Shown here in pieces: positions 29,672 to 38,500 of a stretch of DNA of 53,437 nucleotides. Each line of letters starts with the position of its first letter. Position 1 is the first letter of the stretch. Under the pieces are notes generated by a model. It had not been told where the DNA came from and made no database searches. It worked only from the letters and a program-made list of their open reading frames with translations. Source of the stretch: Cellulomonas sp. APG4 (GTDB lineage Bacteria; Actinomycetota; Actinomycetes; Actinomycetales; Cellulomonadaceae); contig NZ_JAACYI010000024.1 of the NCBI RefSeq assembly GCF_009996735.1, forward strand, positions 1 through 53,437, read 5' to 3'. The translations under genes were made by a program, and so were the position numbers.

Positions 29672-30472
29672 TCATGCGCCGCCGGCACCGCCGAGGCCGT
29701 CGATGCGTGCGACCTCCTCGTCGCTCAGGTGCAGCCCGAGGACGTCGAAGTTCTGCTCGATCCGCGCAGGGGTCACCGACTTCGGGATCACCACGACCCG
29801 GTGGCGCAGGTGCCAGGCCAGCACCACCTGCTGCGGCGTGACGCCGTGCGCCTGGGCGACGTCGGTGAGCACAGGGTCCTGCGCGTCGGTGCGCTTGAAG
29901 GGGCTGTACCCCTCGAGGGCGACCTCGCGCCGCGCGTGCTCGCTCACCAGCTGCGCGTCGTGGTCGCTCGGGCTCCACGGGATCTGGTTGATCGCGGGGG
30001 CCTCACCGGTCGCCTCGACCAGCTCGTCGATCTGCGCGACCGAGTAGTTGCTCACGCCGATCGCCCGTGCCCTGCCCTCGTCGCGCAGCTCGCGGAAGGC
30101 CTGCCAGGTGCTCGGCGTCGCCTGCTTGTTCGGCGGCCAGTGCACGAGCCACAGGTCCACGTGGTCGGTGCCGAGCAGCCGGAGGCTCTGCTCGAGGGTC
30201 TCGCGCTCGCGGCCCGCGGCGTCCGGCGGCAGCTTCGTCGTCACGAAGACGTCCTCGCGCGCGACGCCCGAGTCAGCGAGCGCGCGGCCCACCTGGTCCT
30301 CGTTGCCGTAGGCCGCAGCGGTGTCGATGTGGCGGTAGCCCACGTCGAGCGCGTGGCGCACCGCGCGGTAGCAGTCGTCGCCCTCGGACTGCCAGGTGCC
30401 CAGACCCAGCAGCGGGATCGGCAGGTCACCGGTGGGCGTGCGCAGGTCGATGGTCGGGATGGTGTCGCTCAT
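29672..30472 (-). CDS. Aldo/keto reductase
   Basis: NAD(P)H-dependent oxidoreductase, 266 aa. Family residues are seen: LGLGTWQ near 22, GYRHIDTAAAYGNEDQVG near 45-62 (Asp and Tyr of the tetrad), VTTKLP near 77 (Lys), DLWLVHWP near 106 (His), GVSNYS near 139 and VVVIPKSVTPARIEQN near 228-243. Substrate unknown. The ATG is six bases after minus-strand CAGACT, a near match to the leaderless layout. It is divergent from the flavodoxin gene. Confidence 0.92.
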   Translation of the reverse strand: MSDTIPTIDLRTPTGDLPIPLLGLGTWQSEGDDCYRAVRHALDVGYRHIDTAAAYGNEDQVGRALADSGVAREDVFVTTKLPPDAAGRERETLEQSLRLLGTDHVDLWLVHWPPNKQATPSTWQAFRELRDEGRARAIGVSNYSVAQIDELVEATGEAPAINQIPWSPSDHDAQLVSEHARREVALEGYSPFKRTDAQDPVLTDVAQAHGVTPQQVVLAWHLRHRVVVIPKSVTPARIEQNFDVLGLHLSDEEVARIDGLGGAGGA

Positions 30473-30497
30473 GGCCCCAGTCTGCGGGACCTGCGAC

Positions 30498-30509
30498 CCA
30501 GGCGCCTGG
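30498..30509. promoter_or_regulatory. 12-bp palindrome in a divergent promoter region
   Basis: CCAGGCGCCTGG is a perfect palindrome 26 bases upstream of the aldo/keto reductase start and 70 upstream of the flavodoxin gene. It could be an operator serving either gene. Confidence 0.35.
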
Positions 30510-30578
30510 CGTCGGGCCGGGTGACGCTGGACGGGACGTGGTCGTCGGTGCGACGGCCCGGCCGGCAGGAGGTGCGTC

Positions 30579-31097
30579 ATGAAGGTCCTCGTCGCGGTGG
30601 CGTCCCGGCACGGCTCGACCCGGGAGATCGGTCAGGCGATCGCGGAGGTGCTCCGCGAGGAGGGCTTCGACGTCGACCTCGCAGACCCGGACGACGTCGA
30701 CGCGGTGGACCCGTACCAGGCCGTCGTCCTCGGCTCGGCGGTCTACGTGGGACGCTGGGCGGCCTCGGCGCGCGCGATGGTCGACCGGTGCGCCTCGGGC
30801 CTCGTGCAGAGGCCGGTGTGGCTGTTCTCGTCCGGACCCCTCGGCTTCCCGGCGGTGCCGGCCCAGGACCCCGACGAGGTACCGGGTCTGGTCGCGCGGC
30901 TCGGCGCGCGCGACCACCGCAGCTTCGCGGGACGCCTCGACGCGGCTGCGCTCGGGCTCGCCGAGCGGGCCGTCGTCGCCCTGGTCCGTGCGGAGGAGGG
31001 CGACTTCCGCGCGTGGGAGGAGGTCCAGGGCTGGGCCCGCGGGATCGCGACGCAGCTGCACGGCGAGGAGATCCGCGGCATCAGGCTCGTGCGCTGA
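30579..31097 (+). CDS. Flavodoxin-domain protein (HemG-like)
   Basis: A 172-residue FMN-binding protein. VAVASRHGSTREIGQAIAEVL near 5-25 is the phosphate-binding loop of the HemG-type flavodoxin fold, followed by VVLGSAVYVGRWAASARAMVDR near 49-70 and WLFSSGPLG near 81-89. HemG oxidises protoporphyrinogen with menaquinone, but many actinobacterial relatives have no proven role. AGGAGG precedes the ATG. Confidence 0.8.
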   Translation: MKVLVAVASRHGSTREIGQAIAEVLREEGFDVDLADPDDVDAVDPYQAVVLGSAVYVGRWAASARAMVDRCASGLVQRPVWLFSSGPLGFPAVPAQDPDEVPGLVARLGARDHRSFAGRLDAAALGLAERAVVALVRAEEGDFRAWEEVQGWARGIATQLHGEEIRGIRLVR

Positions 31098-31133
31098 CAC
31101 GCCGGGGGCGCTCCGCGTCCTGGGCCGGTGCGG

Positions 31134-32186
31134 TCAGGCGGACTGCCGCACGACCACCTGCGCGCCGAAGATCCGCGGCTCGGTGGACCCCGCGAGCCCC
31201 GCGATCTGCTCGAGCAGCAGCTCGCCCGCGACACGGCTCATCTCGACCACGGGGTTGACCATGGTGGTGAGCGGGGGAGCGGTCGAGACCGCGACGCCCA
31301 GGTCGTCGAAGCCGATCACCTTGACGTCCGTGGGCACCGCACGCCCGCGCGCCGTGAGCACCGACAACGCCCCGACGGCCATGAGGTCGGAGGCCGCGAA
31401 CACGCCGTCCACGTCCGGGTGGGCGTCGAGCAGCCGGTCCATCGCGGCCGCGCCGCTCGTCGCGGTGAAGTCCCCGCGCACCATCGCCTCGTCCGAGAGC
31501 CCCGCGTCCTGCAGCGCCTGACGCCACCCGGCGAGCCGGTCGACGCCGGCGGCCATGTCGAGTGGCCCCGCGATGGTCGCGATGCGGCGGCAGCCCGCGG
31601 CGATGAGGTGCTCGGTCGCCCGCCGTCCGCCCAGGTAGTTGTTGACGTCGACGTACTGCAGCCCGGGCTGGGAGCTCCACGGACGCCCCACGAACACGCA
31701 CGGCAGGCGTGAGGCGGCGAGCACGGACTCGAGGGCGTCGTCGCGGTGGTGGGAGACGACGACGGCGCCGTCCACGTGACCGTTGCGCAGGTAGCGGGTG
31801 GTCTTGTGCACCTCGTCACCGCGCCGCGCGATGAGCAGGATGAGCTGGATGTCCGTCTCGGCGAGGGCTGCGCTGAGGCCCTGCAGGGTGCCCGCGAAGA
31901 ACGGGTCCGTGAGCACCTTCTCGTCCGGCTCGGGCACCACGAGGGCGATCGAGTCGGTGCGTCTGGTGACCAGCGTGCGGGCGGCGCGGTTGGGGGTGTA
32001 GCCGAGATCGGCGACCGCGGAGTCGACGGCGGCCTGGGCCTCGGGGCTCACCTTGAAGCCGCCGTTGATGGCGCGCGACGCGGTCGAGCGGGAGACCCCG
32101 GCGCGCGCGGCGACCTGCTCGAGCGTGGGGGCGTGGGGTGCCGCTGTCCCGGGCGCGCGCCGGCCTGGTCGCACGTCTGCCGTCAT
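31134..32186 (-). CDS. LacI-family transcriptional regulator
   Basis: Sugar-type repressor of 350 aa. The HTH and hinge are at about 21-75 (LEQVAARAGVSRSTASRAINGG, then GYTPNRAARTL), followed by a periplasmic-binding-type effector domain (IALVVPEPDEKV, GRPWSSQPG, GVFAASDLMAVGAL, VIGFDDLGVA). The second ATG, 32186, is chosen because AAGGAG lies six bases before it and abuts the first. No sugar genes are adjacent, so the effector is unknown. A CelR-like operator 90 bases upstream suggests autoregulation. Confidence 0.93.
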   Translation of the reverse strand: MTADVRPGRRAPGTAAPHAPTLEQVAARAGVSRSTASRAINGGFKVSPEAQAAVDSAVADLGYTPNRAARTLVTRRTDSIALVVPEPDEKVLTDPFFAGTLQGLSAALAETDIQLILLIARRGDEVHKTTRYLRNGHVDGAVVVSHHRDDALESVLAASRLPCVFVGRPWSSQPGLQYVDVNNYLGGRRATEHLIAAGCRRIATIAGPLDMAAGVDRLAGWRQALQDAGLSDEAMVRGDFTATSGAAAMDRLLDAHPDVDGVFAASDLMAVGALSVLTARGRAVPTDVKVIGFDDLGVAVSTAPPLTTMVNPVVEMSRVAGELLLEQIAGLAGSTEPRIFGAQVVVRQSA

Positions 32187-32274
32187 CGGCATCTCCTTGC
32201 CGCGTCCGGGCCGGCACGCATGGCGGCCGACCGTCGCTGGGTGGTGGGGCTCCTCCTGCCGTCGTCAGGCGGCA

Positions 32275-32288
32275 TGGAAGCGGTTCCA
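32275..32288. promoter_or_regulatory. LacI-type operator upstream of the LacI-family gene
   Basis: TGGAAGCGGTTCCA has TGGAA and TTCCA half-sites about a central CG, one mismatch from a perfect palindrome, and resembles the actinobacterial CelR operator TGGGAGCGCTCCCA. Confidence 0.6.
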
Positions 32289-32333
32289 CGTGGGAGGCAT
32301 CCTCGGGGCCGCCCTGGGGGAAGTCAAGCGGTC

Positions 32334-32846
32334 TCAGCCGTCCGGGTGGGCGCCCGTGAGCCACTCGCGCGCGGTCGCCTCCTCGGCGTCGAAGGCGGCG
32401 CGGACGGCCCCCGCCGTGGCCTCCTCGACGGCCGACGCGAACAGCGGCACCGAGGCCTTGAGCTCGGCCTCGACGTGCTGGGCCGTCGCGTCGCCGTCGG
32501 GCACGAGCCGCAGGCGGCCGCTCAGCCGCACCGGGGCGCCCTGGATCTCGACGACCACGGTGCCGCGGCGGCCCGCGTCACCCGACTCGGGGGCCTCCCA
32601 CGCCTCCACCTGACGGACCTCGAGCGTCGCGCCCACGAGCGAGCGGAACTGCGGCGGGATGCCCGTGGTGGGCATCTGGCGTCGGGTGGTCACGGTGAAC
32701 GCCTCGGTGGCCGAGCCGACCACGTCGACGTGCTGGGACAGTGCCCCGGACGCGCGCACCTTGGCCTCGACGAAGCGCTCGTCGGCGAGCATCGCTGCCA
32801 CGGTCACGACGTCGGCGTCGTAGCGGGCCTGGGCGGTCAGGTGCAC
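32334..32846 (-). CDS. DUF2505 domain protein
   Basis: A 170-residue protein of the DUF2505 family, a START/polyketide-cyclase-like fold of unknown function: DADVVTVAAMLADERFVEAKV near 10-30, VVGSATEAFTVTTRRQMPT near 43-61 and a C-terminal LKASVPLFASAVEEATAGAVRAAFDAEEA helix. The GTG start has GAGGA upstream and the longer open frame lies antisense to pdtaS. It is divergent from pdtaS. Confidence 0.75.
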   Translation of the reverse strand: MHLTAQARYDADVVTVAAMLADERFVEAKVRASGALSQHVDVVGSATEAFTVTTRRQMPTTGIPPQFRSLVGATLEVRQVEAWEAPESGDAGRRGTVVVEIQGAPVRLSGRLRLVPDGDATAQHVEAELKASVPLFASAVEEATAGAVRAAFDAEEATAREWLTGAHPDG

Positions 32847-32942
32847 GGTGGTCCTCGTGGATCGGCGCCCCCGTGGGCGGGGTGCGGTGGGTGGCACGAG
32901 GCTAACAAGCCGGAGGCGGCGGCGGGGCTCGTCCGCTGCGCC

Positions 32943-32948
32943 TACCCT
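32943..32948 (+). promoter_or_regulatory. -10 element of a leaderless promoter for pdtaS
   Basis: TACCCT, then GGGCAC, then the GTG start at 32955: TANNNT-N6-start. Confidence 0.5.
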
Positions 32949-32954
32949 GGGCAC

Positions 32955-34436
32955 GTGTCGACGCTCAGTGACCTCGTCCAGCGCCACGCCGACCTGGGGG
33001 CGGCCGACATCGAGTGGCTCCACCTGCTGGTGGGGGACTGGCAGCTCATCTCCGACCTGGCGTTCGCCGACCTCGTGCTCTGGCTGCCCACGCGCGACGA
33101 GAGCTGGGTCGCCGTCGCCCAGGCGCGTCCCTCGACCGGTGCGACCGTGCACTACGACGACGTCGTGGGCTCGACGGCGCCCGAGGGGCAGCGTCCCCAG
33201 CTCGAGCGGGCACTGACCGACGTCGCGATCCAGCGGTCACGCGAGCCGCGGTGGTTCGGCACGTACGCGGTGCGCGAGGAGGCCGTGCCCGTGGTGCACG
33301 ACGGGCGCGCGATCGCCGTCGTCGCCCGCCAGACCAACCTGGGCGGTGCCCGCACGCCGAGCCGGCTCGAGCTCAACTACGTCGAGTCCGCCGACGACCT
33401 GGTCGCGATGATCGCGCGCGGCGAGTTCCCGGCCCCGAACGCTCCCACGGGCCCGCGACGTGGCGCACCGCGTGTGGGCGACGGCCTGATCCGGCTCAAC
33501 TCCGAGGGAGAGGTCCTCTACGCGAGCCCCAACGCGCTCAGCTGCTTCCACCGCTTCGGCGTGCTCGGCTCGCTCGTGGGCAGGTCGCTCGCCGAGGTCA
33601 CCACGGACCTGCTCGAGGAGAGCTCGCCCATGGACGAGTCCCTCCCCCTCGTGGTGATGGGGCGTGCCCCTTGGCGCACCGAGCTCGAGGCGCGTGGTGT
33701 GTGCCTGTCCCTGCGCGCGGTCCCGCTCACCGAGCAGAGCCAGCGGATCGGTGCGGTGCTGCTGTGCCGTGACGTGTCCGAGCTGCGACGCCGTGAGCGC
33801 GAGCTCATCACGAAGGACGCGACGATCCGCGAGATCCACCACCGTGTGAAGAACAACCTCCAGACGGTGGCCGCGTTGCTACGGCTCCAGTCGCGTCGCA
33901 TGACGTCCCCCGAGGCGCGCGCGGCGCTCGACGAGGCGATGAGACGTGTCACCACGATCGCCCTGGTGCACGAGACCCTCTCGCAGACGCTGGACGAGAC
34001 GGTCGACTTCGACGCCCTCGTGGACCGCAGCCTGCGACTGGCGGCCGACGTCGCGTCGGCGGGGGCCTCGGTGCGCACGCTGCGCACCGGGACGTTCGGG
34101 ATGGTCCCGGCCGAAGGGGCGACCGCGCTCGCGCTCGTGCTGACCGAGCTGGTGACGAACGCCGTCGAGCACGGCCTCGCGGGGATCGAGCGGGGAACGG
34201 TCGAGATCGTGGCCGAGCGCGTGGGCTCGCACCTGCGTGCGGTCGTGAGCGACGACGGCGTCGGGCTGTCCGAGGGGCGCGTGCCGATGTCGGGGCTCGG
34301 GACGCAGATCGTCTCGACCCTCGTGCGCAACGAGCTCGGCGGGACCATCACGTGGGGCCCGCGTGAGGGCGGGGGCACCGAGGTGGTCATCGACCTCGAC
34401 CTGCGCGACCCGCGTCAGCAGGCCGTCCTCAGCTGA
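32955..34436 (+). CDS. pdtaS: Sensor histidine kinase PdtaS
   Basis: Soluble two-component kinase, 493 aa, close in length and layout to mycobacterial PdtaS. Residues 1-150 form a GAF-type domain (LVQRHADLGAADIEWLHLLVGDW opening). Residues 170-285 form a PAS domain (DGLIRLNSEGEVLYASPNALS). Then come a HisKA_2 helix with EIHHRVKNNLQTVAALLRLQSRR near 294-316 and a HATPase domain (ELVTNAVEHG, DDGVGL, GLGTQIV). In mycobacteria PdtaS acts on the antiterminator PdtaR and has been linked to NO and copper sensing; pdtaR is not in this window. Convergence on whiB1 matches the mycobacterial neighbourhood. Confidence 0.9.
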   Translation: MSTLSDLVQRHADLGAADIEWLHLLVGDWQLISDLAFADLVLWLPTRDESWVAVAQARPSTGATVHYDDVVGSTAPEGQRPQLERALTDVAIQRSREPRWFGTYAVREEAVPVVHDGRAIAVVARQTNLGGARTPSRLELNYVESADDLVAMIARGEFPAPNAPTGPRRGAPRVGDGLIRLNSEGEVLYASPNALSCFHRFGVLGSLVGRSLAEVTTDLLEESSPMDESLPLVVMGRAPWRTELEARGVCLSLRAVPLTEQSQRIGAVLLCRDVSELRRRERELITKDATIREIHHRVKNNLQTVAALLRLQSRRMTSPEARAALDEAMRRVTTIALVHETLSQTLDETVDFDALVDRSLRLAADVASAGASVRTLRTGTFGMVPAEGATALALVLTELVTNAVEHGLAGIERGTVEIVAERVGSHLRAVVSDDGVGLSEGRVPMSGLGTQIVSTLVRNELGGTITWGPREGGGTEVVIDLDLRDPRQQAVLS

Positions 34437-34480
34437 GACCCACGGCGCGGCGGGACCGGACGCGTCCGGGGTCGGACGTG

Positions 34481-34523
34481 CCGAGGGCCCTGGCCGGCGG
34501 TGTCGCCGGGCCAGGGCCCTCGG
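34481..34523. terminator. Bidirectional terminator between pdtaS and whiB1
   Basis: CCGAGGGCCCTGGCC and its exact complement form a 15-bp stem, extended by GGCG/CGCC with one bulged base, capped by GTGT. It lies 45 bases after the pdtaS stop and 16 bases after the whiB1 stop, so it can serve both genes. Confidence 0.85.
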
Positions 34524-34538
34524 TCGTGCTGCGGCGGG

Positions 34539-34787
34539 TCAGCCTGCGCGACGGGCGCGCGCGGTGCGTCGCTTGAGCGCGCGGCGCTCGTCCTCGGACA
34601 GGCCGCCCCAGACGCCGGCGTCCTGACCGGACTCCAGCGCCCACTTCAGGCACGTGTCCATGACGGGGCAGCGACGGCACACGGCCTTCGCCTCCTCGAT
34701 CTGGAGCAGGGCCGGGCCGGTGTTGCCGATGGGGAAGAAGAGCTCAGGGTCCTCGTCCAAACAGGCAGCGCGGTGGCGCCAATCCAT
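34539..34787 (-). CDS. whiB1: WhiB1 iron-sulfur transcription factor
   Basis: An 82-residue WhiB protein. Cys9, Cys37, Cys40 and Cys46 (CRRCPVMDTC) bind the [4Fe-4S] cluster, GVWGG at 58-62 is the family turn and the tail is basic (RRALKRRTARARR). MDWRHRAACLDEDPELFFP is almost the start of M. tuberculosis WhiB1, whose cluster reacts with NO and switches DNA binding. The ATG at 34787 is preferred over an upstream one because GAGAGGTGATCCC gives a ribosome site and the protein then matches WhiB1 length. Its leader contains a strong hairpin. Confidence 0.93.
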   Translation of the reverse strand: MDWRHRAACLDEDPELFFPIGNTGPALLQIEEAKAVCRRCPVMDTCLKWALESGQDAGVWGGLSEDERRALKRRTARARRAG

Positions 34788-34810
34788 GGGATCACCTCTC
34801 GGGCACACGG

Positions 34811-34840
34811 CGAGCCGACTCCCGGTCGGGGAGCGGCTCG
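34811..34840 (-). promoter_or_regulatory. Hairpin in the whiB1 leader
   Basis: CGAGCCG-A-CTCCC pairs with GGGAG-CGGCTCG, a 12-bp stem with one bulged A and a five-base loop, ending 23 bases before the start codon and just upstream of the ribosome site. It could affect leader read-through or translation. The rest of the 34788-35025 gap holds an ACACGTGT palindrome and AT-richer promoter sequence but no gene. Confidence 0.5.
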
Positions 34841-35013
34841 GTTGGGGGGTCGTGCGAACGTCCTATGACTGCGTACAAGCCTCACACGTGTCTTCGTCGT
34901 GCACAAGAGGTCACGAAGAGGTTTCGGCGCGGTGGCCGTGAGGTCTTGGTCACATCGGTTCGAGTGCGTCGCGGCGTGCTCAGGGGCGGCTCCAGGCCGG
35001 TGCCGGACGGCGC

Positions 35014-35019
35014 TAGGGT
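35014..35019 (+). promoter_or_regulatory. -10 element of a leaderless promoter for the 35026 gene
   Basis: TAGGGT, then CGGGCC, then the GTG start. Confidence 0.5.
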
Positions 35020-35025
35020 CGGGCC

Positions 35026-35454
35026 GTGGTCAGCCGTCCCACCGCCTCCGCGCCCGCCCCGGTCCCCGTGCCCCGCCCGGTCGTCCTCGTGGGCGTGCTG
35101 GTGCTGCTCGAGGCGGCCGTGTGCGTGCTGCTCGCGGGGTGGGGCGTGGTCGACCTGGTGCGCGGCGTGACGACGGCGCCGGGGGTCGCGGTGTTCCTGG
35201 TGGTCGCGGGCCTGGCGGTCGCGGCCGTGCTCGTCGCCTCGGTCCGGGCGCTGCGCGACGGACGCCGCGGCGGTCGTGCGCCCGTGGTCACGTGGCAGCT
35301 GCTGCAGGCGGCGACGGCCCTGACGCTCGTGCGGGCCCTGCCGGCCCCGGCCGTGTGGGCGGCGTGGGCGGCCCTCGCGGTGGCCGTGGTGGTGGGGGTG
35401 GCGATGATGACGCGCCCGGTCGTCGTGCACACCGTGCCGCAGGCGCGCGGGTAG
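35026..35454 (+). CDS. Small four-helix membrane protein of unknown function
   Basis: A 142-residue hydrophobic protein with a Pro/Ala-rich start and four membrane segments at about 18-40, 48-72, 85-105 and 108-126. I do not recognise the family with certainty; it resembles small actinobacterial integral membrane proteins. Its last codons (HTVPQARG-stop) form the first copy of a 26-bp tandem repeat that continues downstream. The GTG start is six bases after TAGGGT. It converges on the FtsK/EccC-like gene. Confidence 0.6.
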   Translation: MVSRPTASAPAPVPVPRPVVLVGVLVLLEAAVCVLLAGWGVVDLVRGVTTAPGVAVFLVVAGLAVAAVLVASVRALRDGRRGGRAPVVTWQLLQAATALTLVRALPAPAVWAAWAALAVAVVVGVAMMTRPVVVHTVPQARG

Positions 35455-35559
35455 GCACCGTGCCGCAGGCGCGCGGGTAGGCACCGTGCCGCAGGCGCGC
35501 GGGTAGGCACCGTGCCGCAGGCGCGCGGGTAGGCACCGTGCCGCAGGCGCGCGGCTAGG
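35430..35559 (+). repeat. Five-copy 26-bp tandem repeat
   Basis: Copies begin at 35430, 35456, 35482, 35508 and 35534. The first four are identical and the fifth differs by one base (G to C at 35555). Each unit begins CACCGTGCCGCAGGCGCG and ends GGGTAGG. The junctions form the palindrome GGCAC-C-GTGCC. The first copy overlaps the stop codon of the membrane protein gene. Confidence 0.97.
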
Positions 35560-35584
35560 CACCTCGCGCGACGCGTCCGACGCC

Positions 35585-38500
35585 TCAGGGCGGGCCCGCC
35601 TGCGCGTCGGCGACCTGGACCCCGGTCACACGGCCGCGCTCGACGACCACGCCTCGACCGGGGAGGCGCGGGTGGGCCGGGTCGGCCTCGGCCCTGAGGT
35701 CCGTGCCGGCGACCTCGCGCGATCCCGGCTCGAGCGGGGCGAGCAGCACGAGCGCGGCGTGGTTGCGGAGGGTGGCGAGCGGGCCGCGGAACGCAGTCGC
35801 GGCGGCCTCGGTGCGGCTCGACGCGACGAGCACGGGTGGTGCAGGCGTCCCGGGCACGTGGGGGCCGCGAGGCTCGGCGAGCGTCTCGAGGGCGGCCTCC
35901 ATCAGGGGGTCGGCGCGCAGGCGGAGGTCGAGGTCGTCGACGACGAGGGCGCGGGGTGCCGCACGCGCGACGGTGAGCTCGCCGAGCGCCTCGGTGGAGA
36001 GGCGGTGCGGTGGCGGCGTGATCACCTCCCAGCCCTGGCGGGCGAGGCGTGCCGTGAGCGTGCGCAGCGCGGTGGTGCGCCCGGTGCCGGGTGGGCCCAC
36101 GACGAGGGCGCCGGCGGCGACCTCGAGCCGCACGGCCCCGGCCTCGTCACCACCGAGGCCCACCGTGACCAGGGTGCCCGGCGGGTCGGCCGGCAGGTCG
36201 TCGGGTCGCACGTGCGCGGGCAGGGCGCGTAGGCGTGGTGGCTCCGGCGTGCCTGCCGGCAGCGTCGCCGCGGCGGGGTCGGCGAGCACCACCTGGCACA
36301 CCTGCACCCCGGACGTCCCCCGGTGCCGCCCGCGCCCAGCCACCGAGGCGTCGGGCCGCGTCCCGGGTGCGTGGGCGGGCAGGCCGAGCAGGGCTGTGTC
36401 GGCCACGTCGGGGCGGCCCAGCGCCAGCAGGTCGCGGGCGTGGGGGAGCAGACGGGCCGCGTCGCCGGGCAGGCCGGCGACAGCGATGGGCACGCGTGCA
36501 CGGACGAGCTGGTCGAGCAGCGTGGTCCCGCCTTCCCGGGTGGTCTCGTCGAGCGCGCGCACGACGGCGCCGACGTCGTCGACGAGGAGCACGTGGGGTG
36601 CAGGCGCGTGCCCGCGCGACAGGAGGTCCGCGAGTCGCTGGACCCGCCGCGGGTCGTCGGCCCCCACCACCGTGCCGACCGTCGCAGGCAGCGCGAGGGG
36701 ACGCGCGGCCGCGTGGAGCACGTGGACGTGGTGGCCCGAGGCGAGCGCGGCCGCGGCGACGGTCCGCAGCGCGGTGCTGCGTCCCGATCCGGGTGGGCCG
36801 GCGACCAGCAGCGGCCCCGACGCCGGTCGCCAGCGCACCACGCCACGGCGACGCTCGGCCGGCAGGTCCGTGATGCCCAGCAGGAGACCCTCGTCTCGCG
36901 CGGGGCCGGTGTCGGCCGTCCCGAGCGCGGGTCCGTCGTGGGCGGGCGCTCCGGCCGCGAGCAGCCGGGGCACGTCGTCGGGCGAGATCCGTGCGGGCAG
37001 GGGCGCGAGCCATGGCGCCGCCGGGGCAGCGCTGCCCGCGAGCCGTGCGGCGGCGCGCACGGTGCGCACGAGCGTGAGGGCGTGGTCGACACCGTCGTCG
37101 GACGCCGCCGCGAGCCCGTGCTGCGTGGCCTCGTCGTGGGCCGGCCACTCGACCTCTCTCCACGCCGGGGCTCGCCGTGCGGGCGGCCGAGCCGCGCGCG
37201 GCTGACCCGCCGCCCACGCCGTCTGGACGGCCTCGGGGCTTCCTGGCCCTCGGCGGACGAGCGCCCGCCCCGCGCACGCCGGGGCGATCGCGGCGGCGTC
37301 GGGCGCGTCGACGACGTCGAGCGAGTCGGCCTCGTCGGCGACCCTCAGGCAGATCCGCAGGGCGAGGTTGGCCCGCAGCTCGGCGTTCACCGCCCCGGCC
37401 GGTCGCTGGGTCGCGAGCACCAGGTGCACGCCGAGCGAACGTCCCTGGGTCGCGATGCGGATCAGCGCCGGCACGGCGTCGGGCATGTCGTCGACGAGCG
37501 CCCGCAGCTCGTCGACCACCATCACGAGGGCGGGTGGCGCGTGGGGGTCGACCGCGCGCAGGCTCTCCAGGTCGGCGACCCCGGCCGCGGCCAGCAGCTG
37601 CTCGCGGCGGCGCAGCTCGGCGCGCACCGCGTGCACGGCCCTGGCGGCGCCGTTCTCGTCGAGGTCCGTGACCGTGCCGACCACGTGCGGGAGGTCGCGG
37701 CAGTGACCGAACCCGGCGCCACCCTTGTAGTCGACGAGCACGAAGGCGAGCTCGCCCGGGGGGCGGGCGTGCGCGAGCCCGAGGACGAGGCTCTGCAGGA
37801 GCTCGGACTTGCCGGCGCCCGTCGTCCCGGCCACCAGGGCGTGCGGGCCGTCGCGGCGCAGGTCGAGCTCGACCACGCCCGACGTGCCCACGCCGATCGG
37901 GCACGTCGGGGCGCCCAGCGCGCTCCACCGCCGGGCGAGGTCTGCCGGCTCGGTGGGCAGCAGGTCGGCGAGCGCTGCACGTGCGGGGAGGGCTCCGCCC
38001 GTGTCGGCCGGGGCGGCGGCGGGGGCCAGTCGGCGAGCCGTGCGCTCGGCCCAGGTCGTGCCTGCGGTCCACACCTCGAGGCGCCGGTCGGTGCCGGGCC
38101 CCGTGAGCCGTGCGCGCGGCCCGGTGCCGAGCGTCCACCGGCACCAGGACGGGACGTCGCGGTCCGCGGTGCCGTCGTCCGCCCGGGGGCCGGGGGCGTC
38201 TGGCGGGGCTGAGCCGTTCCGCGGCTCCTCGGCCACGACGACGAGCGCGTCCGCGGGTCCGCGTCGCTGGGTGCCCCAGCCCTCGAGAGCGTTCTCGACC
38301 CGTGCGGGCCGCACGACGACGACGAGGTGCGGACCCGTGACGTCGCGGGCCAGGGCCGCGCGCGTCGACCCGTCCGACCGCGCGACGGCGAGCCTGGGCA
38401 CGAGCCACCGGGCCCAGGCCCAGCGCTCGTCCTCGTCACGAGGGTGGAGCAGCGTGAGCGGCCCGGTGTGGGACAGCATGAGCGAACGCGCGACCGCGTG

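Noticed and set aside
34860-34955. CRP site upstream of whiB1 as in mycobacteria
   Set aside because: GTGAGGTCTTGGTCAC has an eight-base spacer where six is required; no better match was found.
35430-35559. CRISPR array
   Set aside because: The repeats are directly adjacent with no spacers, and there are no cas genes.
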